64,000 nucleotides of DNA from Dokdonella_A sp964582225 (GTDB lineage: Bacteria; Pseudomonadota; Gammaproteobacteria; Xanthomonadales; Rhodanobacteraceae), in the NCBI GenBank assembly GCA_964582225.1, contig CAZORA010000004.1:1-64000 (forward strand). Direction: 5' to 3'. Positions 44,762 to 54,022 of this stretch are shown here, in pieces. The notes under the pieces were generated by a model, which saw only the letters and a program-made list of their open reading frames with translations, was not told the DNA's origin and did not search any database. Position 1 is the first letter of the stretch, and every line of letters begins with the position of its first letter. Both the position numbers and the translations under genes were made by a program.

Positions 44762-45241
44762 ATGATCAGCCGCGAGCTCATCCTGCTCCGCCATGCGCAG
44801 GCCGAACCGGCAAACCCCACGCAGGACGACGCGGCGCGCGCGCTGAGCGCGCGCGGACGCAGCGACGCGGACGCCGCCGGTGACTGGCTGCGGCAGCAAG
44901 GCGCCGCGCCGACACTGGCGCTCTGCTCGCCCGCTGCACGCGCCAGAGAAACCTGCGACCGCGTGCAGGCCCTGCTCGCGCCGATGGAGCTGCACATCGA
45001 CGCCCGCGTCTACGAGGCGACGCCCGGCGCGCTGATCCGCATCCTCGACGATCACGCGGCCTCGCCCTCGATCCTGCTGGTCGGCCACAACCCCGGCCTC
45101 GAAGGCCTGCTTGCGCTTTGCCTGAGCGGCAGTTCGAGCGCCGCGCGCGGCATGCCGCCGGCAGGAATCGCCTGGCTGCGCCTGCCGCCCGGCAACCTGC
45201 AGCCGGCGAGCGCGGAGCTGCGGCATTTCTGGTGGCCCTGA
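44762..45241 (+). CDS. sixA: SixA-like phosphohistidine phosphatase
   Basis: 159 residues. Histidine phosphatase superfamily: RHA at the N-terminus (ELILLRHAQAEP; R10, H11) and the second His in VGHNPGLEGLL, typical of SixA. SixA dephosphorylates HPt-type phosphohistidines in phosphorelays. ATG 44762 is chosen for the family start; a GTG upstream would overlap no features but is less supported. It begins the run sixA-yceI-phospholipase D with 6- and 4-base spacing. Confidence 0.85.
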   Translation: MISRELILLRHAQAEPANPTQDDAARALSARGRSDADAAGDWLRQQGAAPTLALCSPAARARETCDRVQALLAPMELHIDARVYEATPGALIRILDDHAASPSILLVGHNPGLEGLLALCLSGSSSAARGMPPAGIAWLRLPPGNLQPASAELRHFWWP

Positions 45242-45247
45242 GGGACA

Positions 45248-45847
45248 GTGGGCCGGCCCGGCCTCCGTCTCGCCGCCCTGCTGGCCGCCGCAGTCGCCGC
45301 GGCAGCCGCCGCACCCGCTGCCGGACAGCAGCGCAGCATTCGTCTGAACGGTGAGCGCTCGCAGGCCGAGTTCCGCGTCCAGCTCCTCTGGCTGATGCCG
45401 CTGCGCGGACAGTTTGGTTCGCTGCGCGGCGAAATCGACGTCGATCCCGCCGGCAGGCAGGCCCAGGTGAAGGCCGCCGCGGACGTCGAGCACGTGCGCA
45501 TGAGCGCCCGCATCTATGAGGACTGGATCAAGTCGGCGGAATTCTTCGATAGCGCCGCGCACCCGGCGATCGAGTTCACCTCCAGCCGCTTCGCGCTGGC
45601 GAATCTGCGTGACGGCGGCCAGCTGCGCGGCACGCTGACGATCCGCGGAGTTCGCCGCGAGCTCGAATTCGAAATCCGGCCGGCCGACTGCGAGCAGCCC
45701 GGAACGGATTGCCCAATTCGCCTGCGCACCACGCTGCGCCGCAGCGCCTTCGGCATGCGTTCGCGGCTCGGCACCTTGGGCGATCGCGTGCGTCTGCGCC
45801 TGCGCATCTTCCTCGACGTCCCGCTCGCGCTCGATCCCCGCCCGTGA
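45248..45847 (+). CDS. YceI family periplasmic lipid-binding protein
   Basis: 199 residues with a GTG start and an alanine-rich signal peptide. YceI lipocalin-like fold is indicated by GERSQAEFRVQLLWLMPLRGQFG, VKAAADVEHVRMSARI, EFFDSAAHPAIEFTSSRF and GTLTIRGVRRELEFEI. Such proteins bind isoprenoid-like lipids in the periplasm. The stop overlaps the GTG of the phospholipase D gene, indicating translational coupling. Confidence 0.87.
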   Translation: MGRPGLRLAALLAAAVAAAAAAPAAGQQRSIRLNGERSQAEFRVQLLWLMPLRGQFGSLRGEIDVDPAGRQAQVKAAADVEHVRMSARIYEDWIKSAEFFDSAAHPAIEFTSSRFALANLRDGGQLRGTLTIRGVRRELEFEIRPADCEQPGTDCPIRLRTTLRRSAFGMRSRLGTLGDRVRLRLRIFLDVPLALDPRP

Positions 45848-47673
45848 GCGCGGCGCAGTGGTGTTCAACCCGTTTCCGACAGTTGGCGCCGCTGCTGTTC
45901 GCAGCCCTGTTCGCGCTCGGCGGCTGCGGTCTCAACCGTCCGCTGGCGCGCCAGGCGGAAGCCGCCGTCGCCGCCACGCGCCCGAGCGCGCTCGACTGCG
46001 CGCGGCCCGACCGCTGCGCGCTCGCCTCGCCCTATCGCGCCCTGCTCGAGCGCAGCGAAGCGGGCGAAGCGCCGCAATTCGTGAACCTGATCGAGCGCGG
46101 CGAGGATTCCCTGCTCCTGCGCGTGCACCTGATTCGCGCCGCCAGGCACACGATCGATATCCAAACCTACCTATGGGCGGAGGATGACGCCGGCTGGCTG
46201 ATGCTGGACGAGCTGATCGCCGCCGCGCGCCGCGGCGTACGAGTGCGTATCCTTGCCGACCAGCTGTTCGCGCTCGACAGCGTCACCTGGCTCGCGCGGA
46301 TCGCGCGCGTGCACCGCAACCTGGAGTTGCGCCTGTACAACCCGGCCTTCCGCGACGCGGTGACGCGACCGCTCGAGTTCGCCGCCGGCGTCCTGTGCTG
46401 CTTCAGCCGCTTCAACCGGCGCATGCACAACAAACTGATGCTGGTCGACGGCGCCATCGGCATCGCCGGCGGGCGCAACCTGGAAAACCGTTATTTCGAC
46501 TGGGACGACGCATTCAACTACCGCGACCGCGACGCGCTGGTGGTCGGTACCGCTGCCGGCGCCCAGATGCAGGCTTCCTTCGAGGAGTTCTGGCGGCACC
46601 CGCTGGCGGTTCCGCTGACCCACTTCAACGACGTCAATCGCCGCATCCTTGCCGAAGCGGGGAATGATCCGGCGCCACAGCCTCCGGCCGGGATCGATCC
46701 GCTGCGGATCGAGGTGCTGCGCACGCTGGCCGGCGATCCAGACTGGATCGAGCAGCATTTCGCTGCCCGCGCGCTGCCCGTCGCCGCGATCGACTACTTT
46801 TCCGATCCGCCCGGCAAGGGCGCCGACGAGGACGGTCGCCGTGCGGCCGAGCTGGGGGCCCGCATCGGCGATCTGGTGCGCGGCGCCGAGCGCGAGGTGA
46901 TCCTGGAAACGCCCTACCTCGTGCTCAGCCGGCGCGCGCGTGCCGCCTTCCAGCAGCTGCACCAGCGCCCGCAGCCGGTCGAGGTGATCGTCTCCACCAA
47001 TTCCCTCGCCGCTACCGACGCCTTCATCGTGTACGCGCTGTCCTACAAGTACAAGAAGCGCTATCTCAAGCGCTACGGCTTCCAGATTCACGAGTTCAAG
47101 CCGTTTCCGGGCGACGCCGCGGAGTTCATCGCCAACTACGGCTCGCTGGCCGGCGGCGCGGATGAAACCGGTTACCGCCGCTACGGCCGCGCGCCGCTCG
47201 ACCGCAGCGGCGTGCGCCTCGGCCTGCATGCGAAATCGCTGGTCATCGACGGCCGCGTCAGCCTGATCGGATCACACAACTTCGATCCGCGCTCGGACGA
47301 CTACAACACCGAATCCGGCTTCATCATTCGCGACCAGGGCGTGGCCACGCGGGTGCGCGCGGCGATTCTCAGAAACACCGCACCGGCCAACGCCTGGACC
47401 ATCGCCAGGCGCCAGCGCCCGCGCTGGCTGCAGCGGCTGAACGAGCCAATCAGCGATCTGTCCACGGCGCTGCCGATATTCGACCTGTGGCCGTTCCGCT
47501 ACTCGAGCAGCTTCGAGCTCAAGCCAGGCTGCGCGCCGCTGCCGCCTTCGGACCCAGGATTCCACGACTGCTATCAGGACGTAGGCGATTTCCCCGAGGT
47601 GGCGCTGCCGCTGGAGACGATCTACACGCGCATCGTGACCGCCTTCGGCGCAGGGCTGATCGGTATTCTCTGA
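45844..47673 (+). CDS. Phospholipase D family lipoprotein (cardiolipin synthase C-like)
   Basis: 609 residues from GTG 45844, which overlaps the YceI stop. A lipobox-type signal (FALGGC) suggests a lipoprotein. Two HKD motifs: H195 in MHNKLMLVD followed by GRN, and H462 in LHAKSLVID followed by GSHNFDPRS. This layout matches ClsC-type cardiolipin synthases and periplasmic phospholipase D proteins. The phosphatidyl substrate is inferred. The three-gene set sixA-yceI-pld may work on envelope lipids, though sixA is a regulator. Confidence 0.87.
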   Translation: MSAAQWCSTRFRQLAPLLFAALFALGGCGLNRPLARQAEAAVAATRPSALDCARPDRCALASPYRALLERSEAGEAPQFVNLIERGEDSLLLRVHLIRAARHTIDIQTYLWAEDDAGWLMLDELIAAARRGVRVRILADQLFALDSVTWLARIARVHRNLELRLYNPAFRDAVTRPLEFAAGVLCCFSRFNRRMHNKLMLVDGAIGIAGGRNLENRYFDWDDAFNYRDRDALVVGTAAGAQMQASFEEFWRHPLAVPLTHFNDVNRRILAEAGNDPAPQPPAGIDPLRIEVLRTLAGDPDWIEQHFAARALPVAAIDYFSDPPGKGADEDGRRAAELGARIGDLVRGAEREVILETPYLVLSRRARAAFQQLHQRPQPVEVIVSTNSLAATDAFIVYALSYKYKKRYLKRYGFQIHEFKPFPGDAAEFIANYGSLAGGADETGYRRYGRAPLDRSGVRLGLHAKSLVIDGRVSLIGSHNFDPRSDDYNTESGFIIRDQGVATRVRAAILRNTAPANAWTIARRQRPRWLQRLNEPISDLSTALPIFDLWPFRYSSSFELKPGCAPLPPSDPGFHDCYQDVGDFPEVALPLETIYTRIVTAFGAGLIGIL

Positions 47674-47777
47674 CAGGCGATCTCCGCCCTCTTCAGCGCA
47701 GGCGGCGCAAACGCGATTGACGCCGAGCATGCTGCCTCGTTAGGCTCAGCCACCGTTGCCGCTGCGGAGCCTTGCGC

Positions 47778-48350
47778 ATGTCGTTCGCCATCACGATCGA
47801 ACTCGATGACACCGATCTCAAGCACTTCACGGGTGCCATGCGGCGAGCGCAGGAGCAAACCGCGCACCTATCGGCGCAAGCGATCACCGACGCCGCCAGC
47901 AAGCTCCTGGCCGAGGGCCACCGCAGCCCGCTGCCGGACTTCATCGCCCGCCGCCTCGAGCAGCTCGACGAGATGATTGCGCTGGTGCACGACAAGGGCT
48001 TTGCGCTGCCGGACGAAGGTCGCACGCGCGTGCTGGCCTGCCTCGCCTATTTCAGCGACCCGCAGGATCTGATCCCCGACAGCGTGCCCGTGCTCGGCTA
48101 TCTCGACGACGCCATCATGATCGAGCTTTGCGTGCAGGAGCTTGCACCCGAACTCGACGCCTATCGTGATTTCGTCGCCTACCGCAACGAAGAGGCCGCT
48201 GCGCGCGGGGTCGATCCCGCCACGCTCAAGACGCAGCGCCACGAGTGGGCAGAAGCGCGCCGCATCGAGCTCCTCGATCGCATGCGTCAGCGTCGCGGCA
48301 TGAGCTATCAGGCCTCGAGCGGCCTGCACCTGTTCAGCATCGGCCGCTGA
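47778..48350 (+). CDS. DUF1232 (YkvA-like) protein
   Basis: 190 residues. The central DEGRTRVLACLAYFSDPQDLIPDSVPVLGYLDDAIMIELC block is the DUF1232 signature (hydrophobic, with YF-DP-DLIPD). Other parts are alpha-helical. Function is unknown. ATG 47778 is preferred over an in-frame TTG six bases upstream. Convergent with the RDD gene at a 15-base gap. Confidence 0.85.
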   Translation: MSFAITIELDDTDLKHFTGAMRRAQEQTAHLSAQAITDAASKLLAEGHRSPLPDFIARRLEQLDEMIALVHDKGFALPDEGRTRVLACLAYFSDPQDLIPDSVPVLGYLDDAIMIELCVQELAPELDAYRDFVAYRNEEAAARGVDPATLKTQRHEWAEARRIELLDRMRQRRGMSYQASSGLHLFSIGR

Positions 48351-48365
48351 CGCGGCGGCGCCGGC

Positions 48366-49493
48366 TCAAAAACCGGTGCCGGGTTTCAGCACCGCGTCGC
48401 CCAGGTTCTGGGTGACGAACAGCGATACCGCGAAACCGATCGCGAGCGCGGCCAGTGAGCAGACCAGGATCAGGTTCAGCACCCAGCCATACCAGGGCAT
48501 GGGCGGGCGGATCGTCGGCCGGGCGCGGTCCGGTTGCACTTCGCGAAACACCACCAAAGTCGCGGCAACGTAGTCGTGCAGCGCCTGCTTGCGGGCAGTG
48601 AAGCCGGCCATCAGGTAGCCGCAGCAGAGCGTCAGGCTCGACAGGATCTTGCCGAAGTAGCGGCCACTCGCGCGGCCAAAGCCGATGCGTCGGCCGTACG
48701 CGTCCACCACCTTGAGATGCATCGCCCACTTGCCGGGCGTCGCCTGCATGGACGAGCTCTCGAACAGGCTGAAATAGAGCCACTGGGCGATGAAGCTGAG
48801 CAGTCCGGCGATCAGGAAGGTGCTCAGCATGCTGGCCGGATCGAACTCGGTTGCCGCACCGAAGATGCCAGGAATGAAGGCCCACTGCGCCGCCGTACTG
48901 ACGATTCCAAACAGCAGACCATCGATCATGAGGGCAGCCACGCGACGCCAGAAACCCGCGTAGATGGCCTTGTTGCCCGGCGGCAGCGCGGCTGGGCCAG
49001 CCGGCCCGGTCTCCACCACCGGATGCATGCCGGTCCAGGTGACCGGCTCGACCACCGGCGCGGGCGGGGGCGGTGGCGCCGGCTCGGTCGCGATCTCGCG
49101 CGGGTTGAGCTCGCGCCAGCTGCGCCATGCCTTGGTGCCGATCTCGGCCACGCGCACGCTGTCCGGCCACAGGCCGAACTCGACCTGATCGTCGACGAAA
49201 ACCCGCGGCAGCGGTCCACGCGCGGCGCCGTCGAGCACCACGAACAGGGCGCTGCGCCCGTCGGGCACGCAAAGCTCGGCCTGGGCGCCGGCGGCGACAA
49301 TTCCCGACTGCAGGGTCTGCAGCTTGCCGAGGTCGTCGCCACGTTTGATGATCAGGGGCGCACGCTGGCGCAGCTGAGCGAGCTTGGCGGCATCGACGCG
49401 CAGGTAGCCGGCAAGCGCCTGCCAGACCGCTTCCGCGTCATGACCGGGCAGCGTGGTCCCCGTCAGCACCAGCGCGTAGCTCGTCTGTTCCAC
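48366..49493 (-). CDS. RDD family membrane protein with N-terminal soluble domain
   Basis: 375 residues from GTG 49493. N-terminal region (about 1-135) of unknown fold with VEQTSYALVLTGTTLPGHDAE; a proline-rich linker; an RDD domain (about 180-315) beginning with YAGFWRRVAALMIDGLLFG, followed by several membrane helices and a C-terminal pair. The start is decided by GGGGAGG five bases upstream of this GTG; an in-frame ATG lies at 49520. Downstream of fadI, on the same strand. Confidence 0.8.
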   Translation of the reverse strand: MEQTSYALVLTGTTLPGHDAEAVWQALAGYLRVDAAKLAQLRQRAPLIIKRGDDLGKLQTLQSGIVAAGAQAELCVPDGRSALFVVLDGAARGPLPRVFVDDQVEFGLWPDSVRVAEIGTKAWRSWRELNPREIATEPAPPPPPAPVVEPVTWTGMHPVVETGPAGPAALPPGNKAIYAGFWRRVAALMIDGLLFGIVSTAAQWAFIPGIFGAATEFDPASMLSTFLIAGLLSFIAQWLYFSLFESSSMQATPGKWAMHLKVVDAYGRRIGFGRASGRYFGKILSSLTLCCGYLMAGFTARKQALHDYVAATLVVFREVQPDRARPTIRPPMPWYGWVLNLILVCSLAALAIGFAVSLFVTQNLGDAVLKPGTGF

Positions 49494-49497
49494 CCGA

Positions 49498-49504
49498 CCT
49501 CCCC
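49498..49504 (-). promoter_or_regulatory. Ribosome-binding site deciding the RDD gene start
   Basis: GGGGAGG on the minus strand, 4 bases before GTG 49493. It sits inside the codons of the alternative longer start at 49520 and supports the shorter protein. Confidence 0.6.
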
Positions 49505-49553
49505 GGCCCACTCGGGCCATGTACGCGAGCCGCCGCGCGATGCGCGGTCTTGC

Positions 49554-50840
49554 TCAGGGCCGCTGCAGGATCGCCGTGACGCCCATGCCGCCGGCCGTGC
49601 AAATCGAGATCAAACCGCGTCCCGAACCCTTTTCTTCCAGCATCTTGGCTAGGGTCGCCACCAGCCGCGCGCCGGTCGCGGCGAACGGGTGCCCGGTCGC
49701 CAGGCTCGAGCCGTTGACGTTCAGCCGACTCGTGTCGATCGATCCCAGCGGGGCATCGAGGCCAAGACGATCACGGCAATAGTCGGCCGACTCCCAGGCG
49801 CGCAGGGTGCACAGCACCTGAGCGGCGAAGGCCTCGTGGATCTCGTAGAAATCGAAGTCCTGCAGCTTGAGTCCAGCCTCGGCGAGCATCCGCGGCACAG
49901 CGATGGTCGGCGCCATCAGCAGGCCTTCACCGTGGGCGAAATCGACCGCAGCAACGCGCGAATGGGTGAGCCAGGCCTGCACCTTGTGGCCCTGCGCCGC
50001 GGCCCAGTCCTCGCTGGCGAGCAGCACCGCCGCGGCCCCGTCGGAAAGCGCGCTGGAGTTGCCAGCGGTCAGCGTGCCATGACCCGAGGTCTTGTCGAAG
50101 GCCGGCTTGAGCGCGGCCAGCTTTTCCATCGAGGTGTCCGGGCGCAGCACGTTGTCGCGCTCGACGCCACGGAAGGGCACCACCAGATCGCTGAAGAAGC
50201 CCCGCGCGTAAGCGGCGGCGAGCTTCTGGTGGCTCGACAGCGCGAAGCGATCCTGCTCCTCGCGGCCCACGCCCCACTCGCGAGCCATCAGCTCACAGTG
50301 GTCGCCCATCGACTTGCCGGTGCGCGGCTCGGATACCGCCGGAAACGCCGGCTTCAGCTCGGAAAGCGAGAATCCCTTGACCGCCATCTCGGCTTTTTGC
50401 AGCGGCGCCTTGGCCCGATTCATCGCCAGCACGCGCTGCTGCAGCGCGCGCGAGTAGACGATCGGCACGTCGCTCACGGTGTCCGAGCCGCCGCCGATGC
50501 CGACCTCGATCTGGCCCATGGCGATCTTGTTGCCGACGATGATCGCGTTGTCGAGCGAGGTGCCACAGGCGCGCGCCGTAGTGAACCCGGGCGTGGCCGG
50601 CGACAGCCCCGAGGAAAGGGTGGCCTCGCGCGCGAGGTTCCAGTCGGAGACGTGCTTGATCACCGCACCGAAAGCCACCTCGCCGAGCTCCTGGCCGTGC
50701 AGCCCGAAGCGCTCGACCAGGGCGCCCAGAGTTTTCACCGTCATGCCGAAATTGCCGACGTCGGCGTAGGCGGTATTGCTACGGCAAAACGGAATCCGCA
50801 CGCCGCCAATGACGCCGACACGCCGGGGGAGCTGGCTCAT
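49554..50840 (-). CDS. fadI: Acetyl-CoA acyltransferase (FadI-like thiolase)
   Basis: 428 residues. Catalytic Cys92 in TTARACGTSLDNAI, the second His region ATGHPFAATGAR and the C-terminal CTAGGMG with the second Cys. Acts in beta-oxidation, releasing acetyl-CoA from 3-ketoacyl-CoA. FadI-type insert segments (ALQQRVLAMNRAKAPLQ and MAREWGVGREEQD) point to this branch over AtoB. ATG 50840 is chosen: AGGA lies eight bases upstream; in-frame M17 of the longer frame has poorer spacing. No fadJ partner is adjacent. Confidence 0.85.
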   Translation of the reverse strand: MSQLPRRVGVIGGVRIPFCRSNTAYADVGNFGMTVKTLGALVERFGLHGQELGEVAFGAVIKHVSDWNLAREATLSSGLSPATPGFTTARACGTSLDNAIIVGNKIAMGQIEVGIGGGSDTVSDVPIVYSRALQQRVLAMNRAKAPLQKAEMAVKGFSLSELKPAFPAVSEPRTGKSMGDHCELMAREWGVGREEQDRFALSSHQKLAAAYARGFFSDLVVPFRGVERDNVLRPDTSMEKLAALKPAFDKTSGHGTLTAGNSSALSDGAAAVLLASEDWAAAQGHKVQAWLTHSRVAAVDFAHGEGLLMAPTIAVPRMLAEAGLKLQDFDFYEIHEAFAAQVLCTLRAWESADYCRDRLGLDAPLGSIDTSRLNVNGSSLATGHPFAATGARLVATLAKMLEEKGSGRGLISICTAGGMGVTAILQRP

Positions 50841-50993
50841 GCGATCCATCCTGCAGTCGAACGAGGGGAGCGACGAGGGTTCGCCCCGCAAGCGCAACCG
50901 TAACCCCGAAACGCGCGACGCAATGTGCGGCCTGCGCGGAACTCGGAGACTCGATCGATCTTGCTCGGACGCTTCACTCAGCCTGCTCCTGCG

Positions 50994-51923
50994 CTACAGC
51001 CTACCTTTTGCGGCGACGTTTGAGAATGCCGGCGCATGCAGCGCCGCCGCATCGCGCACCCAGTCGGGCCATTCGTTCCAGAACATCCAGGCCGCCGGCT
51101 GGCGGCGAATGAGGCGATCGAGGAGGTTCGCCAGCTCGGCCAGCACCGGCTCCAGCGGCGTCGGCGAGAGCGCTTCGCCGATCCTCAGGCAGCGGCGGCC
51201 GCTCGCCGGATCGAGCTCGACCCAGCAAGGTACCAGGGGCACGCCGGCATCGCGCGCCAGGAGCAGCAACCCGTCAGGCAGACTGGCCGGCCGATCCAGC
51301 AGCCGCACCGGTCGCTGTCCGCGCGGCGCGACCCGCGGCGGCACGTCGATCAGACCGAGCGGACAGATGCCCTCGTCGATCGACGCCAACAGGCTTTCGC
51401 GCACACCCGGCCGCCAGGCGATCGGCGCACCGCCGAGGCGCTCGACTTCGGCCAGACGGCGTCGACCGTAGCGGTAGCGCAGTGGCCAGGCGCGAAATGC
51501 TGCGCTCTCGAGGCGGGCGGAAATGAAGCGGCTGCGATGTCCCTGCCGACGCAGCGAGCGGCAGATCGCCAGACTCGCACCATAGTGATAGGCGACGACG
51601 ACGAAGGGGCCCGTCGGCCACGCGCCGCGCACCCGCATGCCCGGCGGCAGCGCCTCGACCGGGTGACGCCGCGACCAGGCCAGATCGGCGGCATCCTGCA
51701 GCCAGATGCTGCGCACGTCGTGATCGAGCGCCACGCGGTCGATTTCCGGGAAGCAGGCCGGCGCGGCCGCCGCTGCCGCCGCCGCGGGCTCGGGATACAT
51801 CACCCGGAAGCGCGCCAGAAACCGCAACAGTGCCCACGGCAGGCGCGCCGCCAGGGCCGGCGCGAAGAACAGGATCCAGCCGTCCTCGAGCTGCCGCCGC
51901 AGCCAGCGCAGTCGGGCTCTCAT
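50994..51923 (-). CDS. LpxL/HtrB-like acyltransferase, atypical active-site motif
   Basis: 309 residues. Overall shape is that of late lipid A acyltransferases: basic N-terminus, a hydrophobic first helix, a central AYHYGASLAICRSLRRQGH segment where HX4(D/E) should lie, and an end AWMFWNEWPDWVRDAAALH. The candidate motif reads H-Y-G-A-S-L, so the acidic residue expected five positions after His is replaced by Leu. The enzyme may be inactive or use another substrate. The start overlaps the GNAT stop (ATGA), so the two genes are coupled. Confidence 0.65.
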   Translation of the reverse strand: MRARLRWLRRQLEDGWILFFAPALAARLPWALLRFLARFRVMYPEPAAAAAAAAPACFPEIDRVALDHDVRSIWLQDAADLAWSRRHPVEALPPGMRVRGAWPTGPFVVVAYHYGASLAICRSLRRQGHRSRFISARLESAAFRAWPLRYRYGRRRLAEVERLGGAPIAWRPGVRESLLASIDEGICPLGLIDVPPRVAPRGQRPVRLLDRPASLPDGLLLLARDAGVPLVPCWVELDPASGRRCLRIGEALSPTPLEPVLAELANLLDRLIRRQPAAWMFWNEWPDWVRDAAALHAPAFSNVAAKGRL

Positions 51924-52432
51924 GCCGGCGGCACCAGGCGCTCGAGGCCGCGCTCATACATGAGATACACCGCCTCGCGAAACCCGTTCGCCGCATAGGT
52001 CGCCTGCGCGCGGCGGTTGTCGCGCTCGACATAGAGGCGCAACCCGACTGCCGCGGGCGCGGCGGCCGCGCGACGCTCGACTTCGGCGACCAGCGCGCGG
52101 AAGACGCCACCGCGGCGCGCCGCGGGCAGCACGTAGACGCTCTGCAGCCACCACCAGTCACCATTGCGCCAGTCGCTCCACTCGTAGGTGATGAGCAGAC
52201 ATCCGAGCGGCCCGTCCAGGCGCTCGGCGAGCAGGTAGAAACCGCGCGAGGGCTCCGCCAACAGGCATGCGACGCCGCGCTCGAGGGTGCTCCGGTCGAG
52301 CGTCTTGCCTTCGGTTTCCAGCGCCATCGCCGCGTTGGCTTCGACGACGAAGGCAAGATCGGCGCGGCACGCAGCGCGCACCACGAGCGCATCCCGGTCG
52401 GCGTTATGCAGGTCGCGCGAGTGCGGCGGCAT
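51920..52432 (-). CDS. GNAT family N-acetyltransferase
   Basis: 170 residues. GNAT fold with the central VYVLPAARRGGVFRALVAEVERRA (motif A, acetyl-CoA pyrophosphate-binding R/Q-x-x-G) and the C-terminal LRLYVERDNRRAQATYAANGFRE (motif B). Acceptor unknown. The stop overlaps the start of the LpxL-like gene, so they are translated together and may act on a common envelope component (inference). 55 bases after glnA. Confidence 0.85.
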   Translation of the reverse strand: MPPHSRDLHNADRDALVVRAACRADLAFVVEANAAMALETEGKTLDRSTLERGVACLLAEPSRGFYLLAERLDGPLGCLLITYEWSDWRNGDWWWLQSVYVLPAARRGGVFRALVAEVERRAAAAPAAVGLRLYVERDNRRAQATYAANGFREAVYLMYERGLERLVPPA

Positions 52433-52487
52433 GCCGCGGCCTCCTGTCGGCGCCCCTGTCGCGGGCCTCGCGGTCCGCGGCGGCGGC

Positions 52488-53897
52488 TCAGATCATGTAG
52501 TACATCTGGAACTCGAGCGGATGAGTTGCCGAGCGATAGCGCGTCACCTCTTCCATCTTCACGGCGATGTAGGCGTCAATGAAATCGTCGCTGAAAACGC
52601 CGCCGGCCTTGAGGAAATCGCGGTCCGCATCGAGTGCCGCCAGCGCCTCGTCGAGCGAGGAGCAGACGGTTGGAATGTTGCGGCTTTCTTCCGGCGGCAG
52701 GTCGTACAGATCCTTGTCCGCCGGGGCGCCCGGGTCGATCCGCTTGAGGATGCCGTCGAGACCGGCCATGAGCAGCGCTGCAAACGTCAGGTAGCCGCTG
52801 TTCACAGGATCCGGAAAGCGCATCTCCACCCGTCGCGCACGCGCGCTCTGCACATGGGGAATGCGACAGCTCGCCGAACGGTTGCGCGCCGAATACGCCA
52901 GCATGATCGGCGCCTCGAAACCCGGCACCAAGCGCTTGTAGCTATTGGTGGTGGAATTGGCGAACGCGTTGATCGCGCGGGCGTGCTTGAACACGCCGCC
53001 GATGTAGTACAGCGCTGTCTGCGACAGCCCGCCATAGAGATCCCCGGCAAACAGGTTCTCGCCGCCACGAGACAGCGACTGGTGCACGTGCATACCCGAG
53101 CCGTTGTCGCCAACCAGGGGCTTGGGCATGAAGGTCACGGTCTGCCCGTTGCGGTGCGCCACGCTGCGGATGACGTACTTCATCAGCTGCAGCTCATCGG
53201 CCTTGCGCAGCAAGGTGTTGAAGCGTGCCCCGATCTCGCACTGGCCGGCGGTGGCGACTTCGTGGTGATGCACTTCCACGGTGATGCCAACCTGCTCCAG
53301 CACCTTGCACATCTCGCTGCGCAGGTCGTGCAGGGTGTCGGCCGGCGGCAGCGGCAGGTAGCCGCCTTTGACGCCCGGCCGATAGCCCGAATTGCCTTCT
53401 TCGTACTCGCGACTCGACGACCAGGCCGCCTCGCGCGATTCGATCTCGTAGCCGACGCGACCGATGTCGTTGCGAAAACGCACCGAGTCGAACACGAAGA
53501 ACTCGGGCTCCGGACCGAAAAAAGCGGCGTCGGCGATCCCCGACGCTTTGAGGTGGGCCTCGGCGCGACGCGCGATCGAGCGCGGATCGCGGGAGTATGC
53601 CTGCATCGTGCTCGGCTCCAGCGCATCGCACTGCATCATGAGCGTGCGGTCGGCGGTGAACGGATCGATCACGGCGGTAGTCGGGTCCGGCAGCAGCACC
53701 ATGTCCGATTCGCTGATGCCCTTCCAGCCGGGCAGCGAGGAGCCGTCGAACATGCGCCCATCCTCGAACAGTGACTCGTCGATCGAGTGCGCCGGATAGC
53801 TCATGTGGTGCTGCACGCCGCGCATATCAGTAAAGCGCAGGTCGACGAATTCGATCTCGCGCTCGCGGATCAATTTCAGGACTGCATCGGGCGTCAT
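52488..53897 (-). CDS. glnA: Glutamine synthetase type I
   Basis: 469 residues, typical for GSI-beta. Condenses glutamate and ammonia with ATP, the core of nitrogen assimilation; forms dodecamers. Segments include DGSSLPGWKGISESDM, FGPEPEFFVFD, GDNGSGMHVHQS, NRSASCRIPH and the adenylylation site LYDLPPEE with Tyr398. The tyrosine indicates regulation by GlnE adenylylation. ATG 53897 has GGAGG upstream. A -10 candidate lies at 53958-53963; I found no clear sigma-54 element. Divergent from uppP. Confidence 0.97.
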   Translation of the reverse strand: MTPDAVLKLIREREIEFVDLRFTDMRGVQHHMSYPAHSIDESLFEDGRMFDGSSLPGWKGISESDMVLLPDPTTAVIDPFTADRTLMMQCDALEPSTMQAYSRDPRSIARRAEAHLKASGIADAAFFGPEPEFFVFDSVRFRNDIGRVGYEIESREAAWSSSREYEEGNSGYRPGVKGGYLPLPPADTLHDLRSEMCKVLEQVGITVEVHHHEVATAGQCEIGARFNTLLRKADELQLMKYVIRSVAHRNGQTVTFMPKPLVGDNGSGMHVHQSLSRGGENLFAGDLYGGLSQTALYYIGGVFKHARAINAFANSTTNSYKRLVPGFEAPIMLAYSARNRSASCRIPHVQSARARRVEMRFPDPVNSGYLTFAALLMAGLDGILKRIDPGAPADKDLYDLPPEESRNIPTVCSSLDEALAALDADRDFLKAGGVFSDDFIDAYIAVKMEEVTRYRSATHPLEFQMYYMI

Positions 53898-53957
53898 CGG
53901 GGAGGTCCGTAAGAGAGAGGCGATATCCGCAGCTGGGCGGGTTCCGACAAACGGCGC

Positions 53958-53963
53958 ATTCTA
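53958..53963 (-). promoter_or_regulatory. Candidate -10 box for glnA
   Basis: TAGAAT on the minus strand (in GATAGAATGCGCC), about 60 bases before the glnA start. It shares the TAxAATGC context with other promoters in this window. No -35 or NtrC site is evident. Confidence 0.4.
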
Positions 53964-53989
53964 TCGCGCAAGCAGGGCGCTGCGCCGCT

Positions 53990-53995
53990 TACACT
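53990..53995 (+). promoter_or_regulatory. Candidate -10 box for uppP
   Basis: TACACT followed by GCGCC, 28 bases before the uppP ATG. It lies 26 bases from the divergent glnA box. Weak by sequence, supported by position. Confidence 0.35.
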
Positions 53996-54022
53996 GCGCC
54001 TTTGACCGCCGCCGAATCCGCC

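Noticed and set aside
53898..54022. Sigma-54 promoter for glnA
   Set aside because: No TGGCAC-N5-TTGC-type element could be found upstream of glnA; the sigma-70-like TAGAAT is the only candidate.
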